A stretch of 47,318 nt of DNA from Myxococcaceae bacterium (GTDB taxonomy: Bacteria > Myxococcota > Myxococcia > Myxococcales > Myxococcaceae), in the NCBI GenBank assembly GCA_016926755.1, contig JAFGNZ010000077.1, forward strand, positions 1 through 47,318. Direction: 5' to 3'. Within the stretch, counting starts at the first letter, position 1, and every line of letters begins with the position of its first letter. The notes beneath the pieces were generated by a model that did not search any database, had not been told where the DNA came from, and saw only the letters and a list, made by a program, of their open reading frames with translations. Both the position numbers and the translations under genes were made by a program. This document shows positions 14,846 through 25,078 of the stretch, piece after piece.

Positions 14846-16444
14846 ATGCAGGACAAGGTGATGAACGAGAACGCACTCAACGCGAACGTGGGCCTGAAGC
14901 TGCGGGGCCTGCGGCTGGCGCGCAACATCAAGCAGACGGATGCGGCGAAGGAGCTGGGCGTCTCCCCGGCGTACCTGAACCTCATCGAGAAGGGGAAGCG
15001 CGTGATGCCCTTCCCGCTGCTGTGGAAGGCGCTGCGCTACTTCGATCAGGATCCGGAGCAGTTCATGTCCTCGCTGGGCGAGGGCCGGGTGGACGAGGCG
15101 CTGGCGAAGCTGCTGGACGAGCCGCTGCTGAAGAGCCTGGACATCGACTCCGAGTCGCTCCAGAGCCTGTCGGCGGAGCCGAAGCTGGCGGGCACGGTGG
15201 CCGCGCTCTTCAACCTCTACAAGAACACGCGCACGCAGCTGGAGAACGTGCTGGCGCAGCTGTCCTCCGAGGAGCGGGCGCGCGCCCAGCGCAGCGACGG
15301 CCCGGGCCTGCGCTACGACTACTCGCCCTATGACGAGGTGAGCGACTTCCTGGAGTCCCACCGCAACTACTTCCCGGAGCTGGAGGAGCAAGCGGACGCC
15401 CTGCGCCGGGACTTCAAGCTGGAGCGCCTGCTCACCAGCACCCAGCTCATCCGGGTGCTGGAGGAGCGCTTCGGCTTCCGGGTGAGCTTCGAGCGGGCCC
15501 CCAGCGGCTCCTCCGTGGTGCGGCGCCTGGACGTGGCCGAGCAGTCCCTCACGCTCTCGCCGGACCTGACGGAGCAGGCGCTGAAGTTCCAGGTGGCCAC
15601 CTCGCTGGGGCTGCTGCTGATGGATCGGGCGAAGCTGGTGGAGCGCATCGTCGGCGGCGGCCGCACGCGCCACGCGGAGACGGTGCGCCTCATCAAGGTG
15701 AACCTCTCCAACTACTTCGCCGGCGCGCTCATGCTGCCCTACGGGGACTTCTTCAAGGAGGTGGAGCGCACGCGCTACGACGTGGAGCTGCTGTCCAGCA
15801 TCTTCGGCACCACCTACGAGACGGTGGCCCACCGGCTGTGCAACCTGTCGGATCCGCAGCGCCGGGGCCTGCCCTTCCACTTCCTGCGGGCGGACATCGC
15901 CGGCAACATCTCCAAGCGCTACAGCGGCACGGGGCTGAAGTTCGCCAGCGGCGGCGGCTCGTGCGGCAAGTGGGCCGTGCACCTGGCCTTCCTCAACCCG
16001 GGCCAGCTCACCCGGCAGTACTCGATGATGCCGGACGGCACCGCGTTCTTCTGCTTCGCCAAGGTGCAGCTGCAGCCCATCGAGGGCTCCATCGTCAAGG
16101 GCACCGCCTACTCGATCGGCCTGGGCACCCACGCGGAGAACGCGAAGTACCTGGCCTACGGGCTGCCCACCAACGATCTGCGCAAGGACGCGGTGGCCAG
16201 CGGCATCACCTGCCGCTTCTGCGAGCGCACCGACTGCAACCAACGCTCGGCGCCCAGCTACCGCTTCGCCTTCGCCTTCGACGAGTACACCAAGAAGGAC
16301 TGCTTCTTCTCCCCGCTGCTCGTCCACGAGCAGGGGGACAAGGGCGAGCGCGCCGACAACGGCGAACGGAATGGGGCCGATAAGGGCAGCCGTCAGGAAC
16401 TGCTGGACAAGCAGGCCCGGCGCCGCAACAAGGGCGAGCCATGA
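14846..16444 (+). CDS. ScfR/RamB-like HTH transcriptional regulator (short-chain acyl/glyoxylate type)
   Basis: 532 aa. ATG at 14846 with GGAG 7 bp upstream. An XRE helix-turn-helix is at 17-71 (LGVSPAYLNLIEKGKR). Then comes an IrrE/ImmA-like domain (about 190-330) without the HExxH zinc motif, since ATSLGLLLMDR stands in its place; this loss is usual in the group. The C-terminal ScfR domain has the Cys cluster CRFCERTDC (Cys456, 459, 464). Relatives (RamB, MccR) sense short-chain acyl-CoA or glyoxylate state and control acetate or propionate use. The stop overlaps the next ATG by 4 bp, coupling it to a TPR protein. The metabolic target is inferred from family; no glyoxylate gene is in the window. 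Confidence 0.85.
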   Translation: MQDKVMNENALNANVGLKLRGLRLARNIKQTDAAKELGVSPAYLNLIEKGKRVMPFPLLWKALRYFDQDPEQFMSSLGEGRVDEALAKLLDEPLLKSLDIDSESLQSLSAEPKLAGTVAALFNLYKNTRTQLENVLAQLSSEERARAQRSDGPGLRYDYSPYDEVSDFLESHRNYFPELEEQADALRRDFKLERLLTSTQLIRVLEERFGFRVSFERAPSGSSVVRRLDVAEQSLTLSPDLTEQALKFQVATSLGLLLMDRAKLVERIVGGGRTRHAETVRLIKVNLSNYFAGALMLPYGDFFKEVERTRYDVELLSSIFGTTYETVAHRLCNLSDPQRRGLPFHFLRADIAGNISKRYSGTGLKFASGGGSCGKWAVHLAFLNPGQLTRQYSMMPDGTAFFCFAKVQLQPIEGSIVKGTAYSIGLGTHAENAKYLAYGLPTNDLRKDAVASGITCRFCERTDCNQRSAPSYRFAFAFDEYTKKDCFFSPLLVHEQGDKGERADNGERNGADKGSRQELLDKQARRRNKGEP

Positions 16445-17310
16445 GCCTGACGGACTCTGAACGCGCCCACATCCAAGCCGCCCTCCAGAGGCAGCGTGAC
16501 GCCCTGGCCGCGCTGCGCATCACCGGCAGCCCGGAGGAGATAGGCCAGGGGCTGATCCAGCTGGCCGAGCTGTACGGCCTGCTCGAGGATCATGCCGCCA
16601 GCCGCCAGCAGTACGAGGAGGCGCTGGGCTCCTTCCAGAAGGCGCACAGCAAGGCGGGCCAGGCCCAGGCGCTCTACGGGCTGGGCGTGGCGCGGGCGCA
16701 GTTCGAGGACCACAAGGGCTCCATCGAGCGCATGGCCCAGGCCGCCGCCCTCTACAACGAGATCAAGGACAAGGAGGGCGAGGCCCTCTGCCGCGCCTGC
16801 ATCGGCGAGTCCCTGCGCGCGCTGGGGCACACGGACGGCGCGGAGGAGAAGTACCAGGAGGCGCTGATCCTCTTCCGCTCCATGCGCAACCACGAGCGCG
16901 TGGCCGCGCTGCTGATGGACCTGGGCGACATCCGCATGGAGGCCGGGGACTACCAGCGCGCCCGCGAGCGCTTCCTGGAGGCGCTCACGCTGCTGGAGAA
17001 GAGCGAGGAGCCGGAGCCGCGGGCGCTGTGCCAGCTGCTGCTGGGCGAGGCGGAGGGGCTGCTGGGCAACCACGAGGCGGCGCGGCCCCACCTGCTGGAG
17101 GCGGTGCAGCTGTACGGGCACCTCCACGAGCACACCTTCGAGGCCCGGGCCCGGTGGGATCTCGGGCTGGCCTGCTACTACCAGCAGGACTGGCCGGCGG
17201 CGCGCGCCCAGTTCGAGGCCGTGCTGCCGCTCTACGAGGAGCAGGGCCGCCCGGAGGAGGCGGCCAAGGTGCGCAACGTGCTGGCGCACTTCGCCGCGCG
17301 CGGCGTGTGA
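16441..17310 (+). CDS. Tetratricopeptide-repeat protein
   Basis: 289 aa, cytoplasmic. At least six TPR-like helix pairs can be read, e.g. GLIQLAELYGLLEDHAASRQ, AQALYGLGVARAQFEDHKGS, GEALCRACIGESLRALGHTD, AALLMDLGDIRMEAGDYQRA and ARARWDLGLACYYQQDWPAA, each with the A/G/Y/A spacing of the repeat. It has no signal peptide and no catalytic domain. The start overlaps the ScfR-like gene (ATGA), implying fixed stoichiometry, so it may scaffold or modulate the regulator. It ends 1 bp from the convergent DUF1634 gene. Confidence 0.8.
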   Translation: MSLTDSERAHIQAALQRQRDALAALRITGSPEEIGQGLIQLAELYGLLEDHAASRQQYEEALGSFQKAHSKAGQAQALYGLGVARAQFEDHKGSIERMAQAAALYNEIKDKEGEALCRACIGESLRALGHTDGAEEKYQEALILFRSMRNHERVAALLMDLGDIRMEAGDYQRARERFLEALTLLEKSEEPEPRALCQLLLGEAEGLLGNHEAARPHLLEAVQLYGHLHEHTFEARARWDLGLACYYQQDWPAARAQFEAVLPLYEEQGRPEEAAKVRNVLAHFAARGV

Positions 17311-17311
17311 C

Positions 17312-17746
17312 TCAGGCGTGGAGGCCGGCGCTCACCGCGAGCGCCAGCAGCGCGAGCACTCCGGCGGCGGCGAGGGTGTAGCGCCACTCGCCGCGCAGCC
17401 CCAGCATGGCGCCGGACAGCACCAGCCGCGCCACCGGCGTCACCAGCAGCAGCGAGGCCGCGCTCTTGCGCAGGGCGTCGATCGCCACGTGCACCGACTG
17501 GCTCTGCGGCAGCGCCTCCAGGGCCAGCGAGCCGAGGAACATCGCGCCGCTGATCAGCGCTCCGCCTCGAAGGACGCGCGCCACCCACCGCTCTCCCGCC
17601 ACCGAGCGGCCGATCCGCGCGGGGCGCTGCGCGGGCGCTGCTCCAGGGGCCTCCGCCTCCACCGCCACCGCGTTCGCCTTGTCCACCGCCGCTCTCGGCG
17701 GAGGCGGCGGTGACGCGGCCTCACCTACTTCCACACGCTCGGCCAC
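17312..17746 (-). CDS. DUF1634 membrane protein
   Basis: 144 aa from a GTG preceded by GGGAGGGGACT. The N-terminal 50 residues are Pro/Ala-rich and cytoplasmic. Three membrane helices follow: LRGGALISGAMFLGSLAL, LRKSAASLLLVTPVARLVL and YTLAAAGVLALLALAVSAG. The arrangement and the LLLVTPVARL motif fit DUF1634, which usually accompanies a TauE/SafE transporter. Here it overlaps the transporter gene by 22 bp on the same strand, so the two are cotranslated and probably form one complex. Confidence 0.8.
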   Translation of the reverse strand: MAERVEVGEAASPPPPPRAAVDKANAVAVEAEAPGAAPAQRPARIGRSVAGERWVARVLRGGALISGAMFLGSLALEALPQSQSVHVAIDALRKSAASLLLVTPVARLVLSGAMLGLRGEWRYTLAAAGVLALLALAVSAGLHA

Positions 17747-18504
17747 AGTCCCTCCCCTCCCTTCCAGAACATCTGCACCGCGACCAGCAGCAGTACGATC
17801 GCGAAGAGCCTCTTGAGCACCGCCGTGGGCACGCGCGGCATGAGCTGGCTGCCGAGGTACGCCCCCGCGAGCACGCCCACCACCAGGGGAGACACGAGCT
17901 GCAGCTTGACGTGCCCGCGCCAGGCATAGGACGCCACGCTCGCGGCGCCCGTGATGCCGATCATCAGGTTGCTGGTGGCGCTGGCCACCTTGAAGGGCAC
18001 CCGCATCCCATAGCTCATCAGCGGCACCTTCAGGGGCCCGCCGCCCACGCCCAGCAGCGCGGACAGCCCGCCCGCCACCAGCGAGCCGGAGATGCCCAGC
18101 GGGTAGTTCGTCGGCACGTAGCCGGTGGCCACCGGCTCCCGCCCGCGCGAGCCCACCACGAGGATCTGCAGGGCGACATAGAGGGTGAAGAGGCCGAACA
18201 CGACGGCGACCATCGCCGGGGCGAGGTAGGCCGCCGCCAGCCCGCCGATGATGGCGCCGATCACCGTGGCCAGCTCCAGCGTGAGCCCCAGCCGGATGTC
18301 ACTCAGGCGATTGTCCACGTAGCTGGCCGCCGCGGCGCACGAGCTGGCCACCACGCACATGAGGCTCGCGGGCACTGCCTCCTCCAGCGGGACGCCGAAG
18401 CCGAGCACCAGCAGCGGCACCAGCACCACCCCACCGCCGATCCCGAGCAGCGCGCCCGTGAGACCTCCGAAGCCGCCCGCGGCAATGAGGAGAAGGACCG
18501 TCAT
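17725..18504 (-). CDS. TauE/SafE-family anion exporter
   Basis: 259 aa, about eight membrane helices in two internally similar halves. Signature text: GGLTGALLGIGGGVVLVPLL in the first half and GGLSALLGVGGGPLKVPLM in the second, the two glycine-rich GxGGGxxxxPxL motifs of the TauE/SafE (formerly DUF81) family. Members move sulfite, sulfoacetate or related organic anions across the inner membrane. Substrate cannot be told from sequence. It overlaps the DUF1634 gene downstream; 147 bp of intergenic DNA separate it from the upstream phospholipase-like gene. Confidence 0.85.
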   Translation of the reverse strand: MTVLLLIAAGGFGGLTGALLGIGGGVVLVPLLVLGFGVPLEEAVPASLMCVVASSCAAAASYVDNRLSDIRLGLTLELATVIGAIIGGLAAAYLAPAMVAVVFGLFTLYVALQILVVGSRGREPVATGYVPTNYPLGISGSLVAGGLSALLGVGGGPLKVPLMSYGMRVPFKVASATSNLMIGITGAASVASYAWRGHVKLQLVSPLVVGVLAGAYLGSQLMPRVPTAVLKRLFAIVLLLVAVQMFWKGGEGLWPSVWK

Positions 18505-18651
18505 TGCCAGAGAGAATAGGGGCGCGATCCCGCTTCGGATAGCGGCATTCCCCCCTTCACCAGGGCTCGATTGGCTGCCTGCCCGGCGGAGGCTCCCCGC
18601 GCAGCGCGAGGGCCGCGCGACCGTCCAGAACCCGGCAGCGCATCCCTCGGA

Positions 18652-19545
18652 TCAGGCGGCGAAGGCGCCGATGGTGCCCTCGGGGAACTCCTCCAGGAAG
18701 CGCGCGCGCGTACGCGGCGTGAACGTGCCGCGCGTCATGTACACCAGCAGGCGCCGGAGGATGCCTCGCGTCTGCTCCAGCGCGGCTTCGACTTCAGCGG
18801 CGAAGTCGAAGCCATCATGCCGGTACAGCTCGTGGAAGCTCAGCTGCGAGTAGGCCGGCAAGGCCCGCGTCCTCCCCAGCGGACTGGAGAGCATCAGCCC
18901 CATCAGGTAGAGCCCCCTCACCCACCCATCGACCTGGGACTTGGTGGGAGCCAGCCCCACCCGCTCCTGCGAGGCCAGCCGGACGAGCTCGTAGATGCCC
19001 CGGCCGATGCCCCGGTACGGGAAGCCGGTGCTCTTCACCACCTGGAAGTGCTCGCGCAGCCGCGGGGTGCCCAGCGTCTCCATGCCGTGCAGCTCGCGCA
19101 GGTAGAAGAGCGTCTGCGACCACTCGATCTCCCGGTGCGCGCCCAGCGCGCGCTGATCCTTGCGGCGGTGGCGCGCCACCAGCCGATCCACCTCGGGGTG
19201 CAGCCGCCGATCCAGGCACAGGTGCGTGAAGTAGCCGGCCAGCACCGCCAGGCCGGCCTCGGTGCCCACCAGGGCGCCCGTGGCCACCAGCTCCCCCATC
19301 TTCAGCCCCAGCCCCACCGGCGCGCGCTCATGGTACAGCCGCGCGAAGGCTGGCAGCTCCCGCTCCGGCAGCAGCGCGGAGAGGCCGCCCCGCAGGCCCT
19401 CGCACACCGGCAGATCCGGCAGCGCCGCCCCGAAGCGCGCGTAGGGGAGATCCTCGGCCAGCGCTCGCGCGATGTCCGCTGGCAGGCTGCCTGGGTGGGC
19501 AGCGAGCTGCTCGATGGCTGTCAGGTGAAGCAGCAGCGTAGGCAT
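18652..19545 (-). CDS. Zinc-dependent phospholipase C-like protein
   Basis: 297 aa from ATG at 19545; a TTG three codons earlier is possible. It starts MPTLLLHLTAIEQLA and has FGAALPDLP (around 41-49), GYFTHLCLDRRLHPEVDRLV (His/Asp cluster) and HREIEWSQTLFYLREL, with the spaced His and Asp residues expected of the zinc-dependent phospholipase C/P1-nuclease-like helical fold. It has no signal peptide, unlike secreted phospholipases, so a cytoplasmic role is likely. It is divergent from pepA; the 127-bp intergenic region holds AACGTTGAC (19582-19590). Confidence 0.6.
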   Translation of the reverse strand: MPTLLLHLTAIEQLAAHPGSLPADIARALAEDLPYARFGAALPDLPVCEGLRGGLSALLPERELPAFARLYHERAPVGLGLKMGELVATGALVGTEAGLAVLAGYFTHLCLDRRLHPEVDRLVARHRRKDQRALGAHREIEWSQTLFYLRELHGMETLGTPRLREHFQVVKSTGFPYRGIGRGIYELVRLASQERVGLAPTKSQVDGWVRGLYLMGLMLSSPLGRTRALPAYSQLSFHELYRHDGFDFAAEVEAALEQTRGILRRLLVYMTRGTFTPRTRARFLEEFPEGTIGAFAA

Positions 19546-19672
19546 GCAGATCAACAGCTACCCAGCGCGACGCGTCATTGCAACGTTGACGTGAAGCCGA
19601 AGCTTTGCGCGTATGTGGGGGGGCGCTACAGTCCGCGCCGTTTTTTCCACCCCCCAGGAGCGCTTCCTCATC

Positions 19673-21274
<1,602 letters not shown>

Positions 21275-21280
21275 GCCGCG

Positions 21281-21874
21281 CTACCCGGGCTCCGGGATGG
21301 GGTGCACCGCGCCGAAGAGGGCCTCCACGCTGCGGGAGACGTCCTCCGGCGCGTTCGCCGGCCAGGTGGCGAGCATCATGAACACCCGGCCCGGGCTGCC
21401 CTCCGTCACGGCCACCCGGCCGCGCACGCCCTCCCCCACCGTGAAGTTGAAGCCCACGGCGTTGTCGGACAGCGGGAGGGGCTCCGGATCCGAGGCGATG
21501 AAGCCCGGCTGCTCGCGCAGGCCCTGGTTCAGCCGCTCGGCGAACTGGATGGGCGTGGCCACGGCCGGGGCCACCTGCAGCACCACCTGGGCACCGCTCG
21601 TCCGGTGCCGGAGGATGACGGGGATGGCCATCCCCTCGGGCGAGCTCTGATCCTCCGTCTCGTCGAGCTGCCACTCCGCGGTGGGCCGGATGATCTCGAA
21701 GCCCAGATCCTCATCCACGTAGCGGCGCGCCGAGGAGGAAGACCCTTCAGCGGCCTGAGCGCCCCGCGGGGCCTGCGCGCCCCCGGAGGACTGCGCCTTC
21801 ACCGCGGGCCGCGAGCCCCCGCACGCGGTGCACAGCAACGCCAGCCCCCACCCCAGCATCCCCATCCGTCGCAT
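21281..21874 (-). CDS. Putative lipoprotein of unknown function
   Basis: 197 aa. ATG at 21874 with GGGAG 7 bp upstream. The signal ends LLCTAC, a lipobox-like site at Cys18. A low-complexity Ser/Ala/Gly linker follows, then from about 50 a compact alpha/beta domain beginning YVDEDLGFEIIRPTAEWQLD and containing FAERLNQGLREQPGFI and GFNFTVGEGVRGRVAVTEG. This resembles the small PsbP/DUF1795-like fold found in many lipoproteins, but the match is weak. It lies 90 bp downstream of pyrF and could share its transcript. No active site is seen. Confidence 0.6.
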   Translation of the reverse strand: MRRMGMLGWGLALLCTACGGSRPAVKAQSSGGAQAPRGAQAAEGSSSSARRYVDEDLGFEIIRPTAEWQLDETEDQSSPEGMAIPVILRHRTSGAQVVLQVAPAVATPIQFAERLNQGLREQPGFIASDPEPLPLSDNAVGFNFTVGEGVRGRVAVTEGSPGRVFMMLATWPANAPEDVSRSVEALFGAVHPIPEPG

Positions 21875-21964
21875 ATGCGCTCCCCCGCCCCAAGGGCTGA
21901 ACGCAACGGTGGACACGAGGCGCCAGGGCGACCAGTCGTGCTGGGGTACGAGGCGCCGCGGGTG

Positions 21965-22690
21965 TCAGGCGGAGGAAACTTCCTCGGCGATGGCGCGGGC
22001 GGCGGCGACGGGATCCGCGGCGGTATGCACCGGCCGGCCCACCACGAGCAGATCCGCGCCGGCGCGGATCGCGAAGGCCGGCGTCTCGGCGCGGGCCTGA
22101 TCGCCCCGCTCCGCGCCCGCGGGCCGGATGCCGGGCGTGCACAGGAAGGGCGAGGAGCCGAGCGTGCGGCGCAGCCCCTGCGCCTCATGGGGCGAGCACA
22201 CCAGGCCATCCACGCCCGCGCTGATGGCGAGCCGTGCCAGCCGCTGCGCCGCCACCTCGGGTGTTCCATTCAGCCCCACCGCCGCCACGTCCTCGGCGCT
22301 CAGCGAGGTGAGGACCGTCACCGCGAGCACCCGGGGCGGCGCATGCCCCTGGCCCCTGGCCCCCTCGCGAGCGCCCCGCACCGCGGCCTTCAGCATCGCC
22401 TCGCCCCCGGCGGCGTGGACGGTCAGCAGCGCGACACCGAGCGCTCCGGCGCGCGCGGCGGCCAGCTCCACGGTGTTGGGGATGTCATGCAGCTTCAGAT
22501 CGAGGAACACCCGCGCCCCCAGCTTCTGGAAGGCCGTCACCGCCGCCGGGCCATGCTCGACGAAGAGGGACAGGCCCACCTTGGCGTAGGCCACGTGGGG
22601 AGCCACCCGCGAGTACAGGGAGAGCCCCTGCTCCAGTGGCAGATCCGCGGCGAGGGCGAGCCGCTCGCGCGCCGGGGTGGAGTCACTCAC
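21965..22690 (-). CDS. pyrF: Orotidine 5'-phosphate decarboxylase
   Basis: 241 aa, TIM barrel, class I short bacterial type. It removes CO2 from OMP to give UMP in pyrimidine synthesis. Signatures: [15 protein letters not shown] (first strand), AKVGLSLF (Lys of the K...DxKxxD set), [15 protein letters not shown] (the catalytic D-x-K-x-x-D), [32 protein letters not shown] (phosphate loop) and [11 protein letters not shown] start overlaps the DUF4388 gene stop (GTGA, 4 bp), so its translation is coupled to that gene. Confidence 0.95.
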   Translation of the reverse strand: MSDSTPARERLALAADLPLEQGLSLYSRVAPHVAYAKVGLSLFVEHGPAAVTAFQKLGARVFLDLKLHDIPNTVELAAARAGALGVALLTVHAAGGEAMLKAAVRGAREGARGQGHAPPRVLAVTVLTSLSAEDVAAVGLNGTPEVAAQRLARLAISAGVDGLVCSPHEAQGLRRTLGSSPFLCTPGIRPAGAERGDQARAETPAFAIRAGADLLVVGRPVHTAADPVAAARAIAEEVSSA

Positions 22691-23928
22691 GTCAGTCCCT
22701 CCTGGAGAGCGCGGTAGGTCAGGGCCAGCTGATCGGCGAGATCCTGGGGCAGCACGTTCTGCGCGGAGAAGAGCGCGTAGGAGACGAACGCATCCAGCGC
22801 CTCCAGCGTCAGCGCGCGGGAGAGCGCCTCATCCCCACACGCCACGTTGCGGCGGATCTGGTCCACGTCCACGCGCCCGTCCGGGCCGAGCTCCACCCCG
22901 GAGTAGGCCTCCTCCAGCCCTGGAGGGGGCGACTTGAGGAAGCCGCGGAGCATGTCCGGATCCCGGCCCAGCTCGTCCACGGCGCGGTACACCAGCGAGA
23001 GCAGCAGGTTGTAGCGCTCCTCGGGGGCCAGCATCTCCGCGCCCACCATCTCCACCGCGGGCTGGGTGCGCGGCGTGGGCGGCGCCACGGGCTCGACGAC
23101 GAGCGAGCCGCCGCGCACCCGCTCCTCCACCCAGGTGAGGAAGGCGTGCAGGCTGCCCTCGTAGACGGAGCGCAGCTCCTTGATCGTCGCGCCTGGCTGC
23201 ACCCGGGCGGCCAGCGCCTCCTCGCCCGGAGGGAAGCGCTCCGCCCCGGCGCCCAGCCGCAGATCGTCCGGGAAGTGGCGGCGCAGCCGGTTCGTCGCCT
23301 CGCCGCGCTTGATGGCCTGGATGACGAGATCCCTCGTGCGCTCGGGCAGCTTGACGACGTCGCTCAGCGGCGCCTGCGCCTCCAGGAAGATGAAGCTGCC
23401 CTCCATCATCTCGAAGAGGTTCAGCACCACCTCGCGCACCAGGAACGTCATCGCGTTGTAGAGGTCCGCCTCGGCGACCGTCCCCTCGGTGGTGAGCACC
23501 TGGCCGATCCGCCGCGAGGGCGTCACCAGGCTGACGGCGTGGTGGAGCTGCTCGGGGGTGAGCAGCCCGATCTGGACGAGGACGGCGCCCAGCCGCTCAT
23601 AGCGCTCGGTGGAGGTGGCGAAGACGACCTGCCCATCCCGGAACGTCACCGTGCGGCGCAGCGGGCCGTGCTGGACGATCAGCTGGCCGCTGCGGATGCC
23701 GGACAGGACGTAGGAGAACACGTCCTCCATGAAGAGCGAGCCCAGGTTCCCGGCGAAGAAGCCGATCAGATCCGGGGGCTCTCGCAGGAGGATCATCCCC
23801 TCCGGCGCATGGAAGTGCGCCAGGAGGGGGCGGCTCGGGGACAAGCCCTGGGCGAGCGGCCGCTCGAGCTCGAGAGTGGCCGTCTCACCGGTGACGCGGG
23901 GAGTGGCTTTGGGACGTGGAGGTGCCAC
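22687..23928 (-). CDS. DUF4388 (PATAN-like) signalling-associated protein
   Basis: 413 aa, no membrane segment. Residues about 58-170 carry the DUF4388 pattern: [60 protein letters not shown] and the segment [20 protein letters not shown] with the trailing GSFIFLE. The domain is frequent in myxobacteria next to response regulators and GTPases and is thought to mediate protein contacts in signalling. The C-terminal 200 residues are helical and not recognised. It is 9 bp downstream of the DsbA-like gene and overlaps pyrF, so it sits inside a housekeeping operon. Confidence 0.75.
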   Translation of the reverse strand: MAPPRPKATPRVTGETATLELERPLAQGLSPSRPLLAHFHAPEGMILLREPPDLIGFFAGNLGSLFMEDVFSYVLSGIRSGQLIVQHGPLRRTVTFRDGQVVFATSTERYERLGAVLVQIGLLTPEQLHHAVSLVTPSRRIGQVLTTEGTVAEADLYNAMTFLVREVVLNLFEMMEGSFIFLEAQAPLSDVVKLPERTRDLVIQAIKRGEATNRLRRHFPDDLRLGAGAERFPPGEEALAARVQPGATIKELRSVYEGSLHAFLTWVEERVRGGSLVVEPVAPPTPRTQPAVEMVGAEMLAPEERYNLLLSLVYRAVDELGRDPDMLRGFLKSPPPGLEEAYSGVELGPDGRVDVDQIRRNVACGDEALSRALTLEALDAFVSYALFSAQNVLPQDLADQLALTYRALQEGLT

Positions 23929-23937
23929 GCGCCCAGT

Positions 23938-25026
23938 CTACTTCTTCTTCTTCAGCTCGGCGTCGATGATGCTCTTGAATTCCGACGCCGGCACGGCGCC
24001 CGAGAGCGCGACGCCGTTGATGAAGAAGGCTGGGGTGCCCGTGACACCGGCCTTCTCGCCGTCGGCCATGTCCTTCTTGACGAGCTCGGCCTTCTTGCCG
24101 GAGTCCAGGCACTCGTTGAAGCGCGCGGCGTCCAGGCCCAGGTCCGCGGCGTGCTTCTTGAGCTCCTCCACCTTGAGCGCCCCCTGATTGGCGAAGAGCT
24201 TGTCGTGGTACTCCCAGAACTTGTTCTGGTCCGCGGCGCACAGGGAGGCCTCGGCGGCCTTGGGCGCCTCCGGGTGGAAGCTCAGCGGGAAGTGGCGGAA
24301 CACCAGCTTCACCTTGCCCTCGTAGTTCTTCATCACCTCGTCCACGCTCGCGATGGCCTTGCTGCAGTACGGGCACTGGAAGTCGCTGAACTCCACGATG
24401 GTGATGGGGGCGTTGTCCGGGCCCTTCGAGGGGCCGGTGGCCGCCACCTCCACGCGCTTCTCGGGCAGCAGCACCGTCATGTCCGCCTTCGACTTCAGCT
24501 CGGTGAACAGGGCCTGGGCCTTCTCGCGCTTGGTCTGCTCGGTGAGCATCCGGACGATCTCCGGCTTCACCTGCTCCACCGTCACCTCCGGGGGCAGCTG
24601 ACCGCCGGCCTTGGCCTGATCGTAGACCTTCTGGATCTCGGCGTCGGACGGCGGCGGGACCTTGTCCTCGACCTCGGCCTTGAGGAGCGCGTCCTCGTTG
24701 GGCAGGCCGCGCTTCTTGGCCTCGGCCTGGACGAGCTTCTCGATCACATAGCCGTCGAGGCCGCGCTTGAGCAGATCCTGCTTGCGCTTCTCGAGATCCG
24801 CCATCGGCGCGCCGATGCGGGCGGTGAGCTCACCGTAGGTGACCTTCTGCTCGGCCCCGTCCAGCTTGTACGTGGCGACGACCATGTCGGCCGCCGGCTC
24901 GCACTGGCCGCCCGAAGCGGTGGTGGTGGTGGGAGAGGCCGCGGGCGTCGTCTGCTTGTTGCAGCCGGCAGCGAAAGACGCCGCGAGCAGCGCGGCAAGG
25001 ACGAGTCGGGAGGGGCGCATGGACAT
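23938..25026 (-). CDS. DsbA-like thioredoxin lipoprotein with SurA-like N-terminal helices
   Basis: 362 aa. Lipoprotein signal ends ASFAAGC (Cys22). Residues about 50-185 are helical with ELTARIGAPMADLEKRKQDL and VEDKVPPPSDAEIQKVYD, resembling the N-terminal part of SurA/parvulin-type chaperones but without the isomerase domain. The C-terminal thioredoxin fold starts APITIVEFSDFQCPYCSKA with active-site CPYC, has VFRHFPLSFHPEA, and ends with the cis-proline motif VTGTPAFFING. It is probably a periplasmic disulphide oxidase or isomerase with its own substrate-holding domain. Lies 52 bp downstream of lpxC, 9 bp upstream of the DUF4388 gene. Confidence 0.82.
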   Translation of the reverse strand: MSMRPSRLVLAALLAASFAAGCNKQTTPAASPTTTTASGGQCEPAADMVVATYKLDGAEQKVTYGELTARIGAPMADLEKRKQDLLKRGLDGYVIEKLVQAEAKKRGLPNEDALLKAEVEDKVPPPSDAEIQKVYDQAKAGGQLPPEVTVEQVKPEIVRMLTEQTKREKAQALFTELKSKADMTVLLPEKRVEVAATGPSKGPDNAPITIVEFSDFQCPYCSKAIASVDEVMKNYEGKVKLVFRHFPLSFHPEAPKAAEASLCAADQNKFWEYHDKLFANQGALKVEELKKHAADLGLDAARFNECLDSGKKAELVKKDMADGEKAGVTGTPAFFINGVALSGAVPASEFKSIIDAELKKKK

Positions 25027-25078
25027 GGGTCCGGCGTCTTAGCCGACTCTTCCCGCGCCTCGCAAAAGAAACTTCGGC

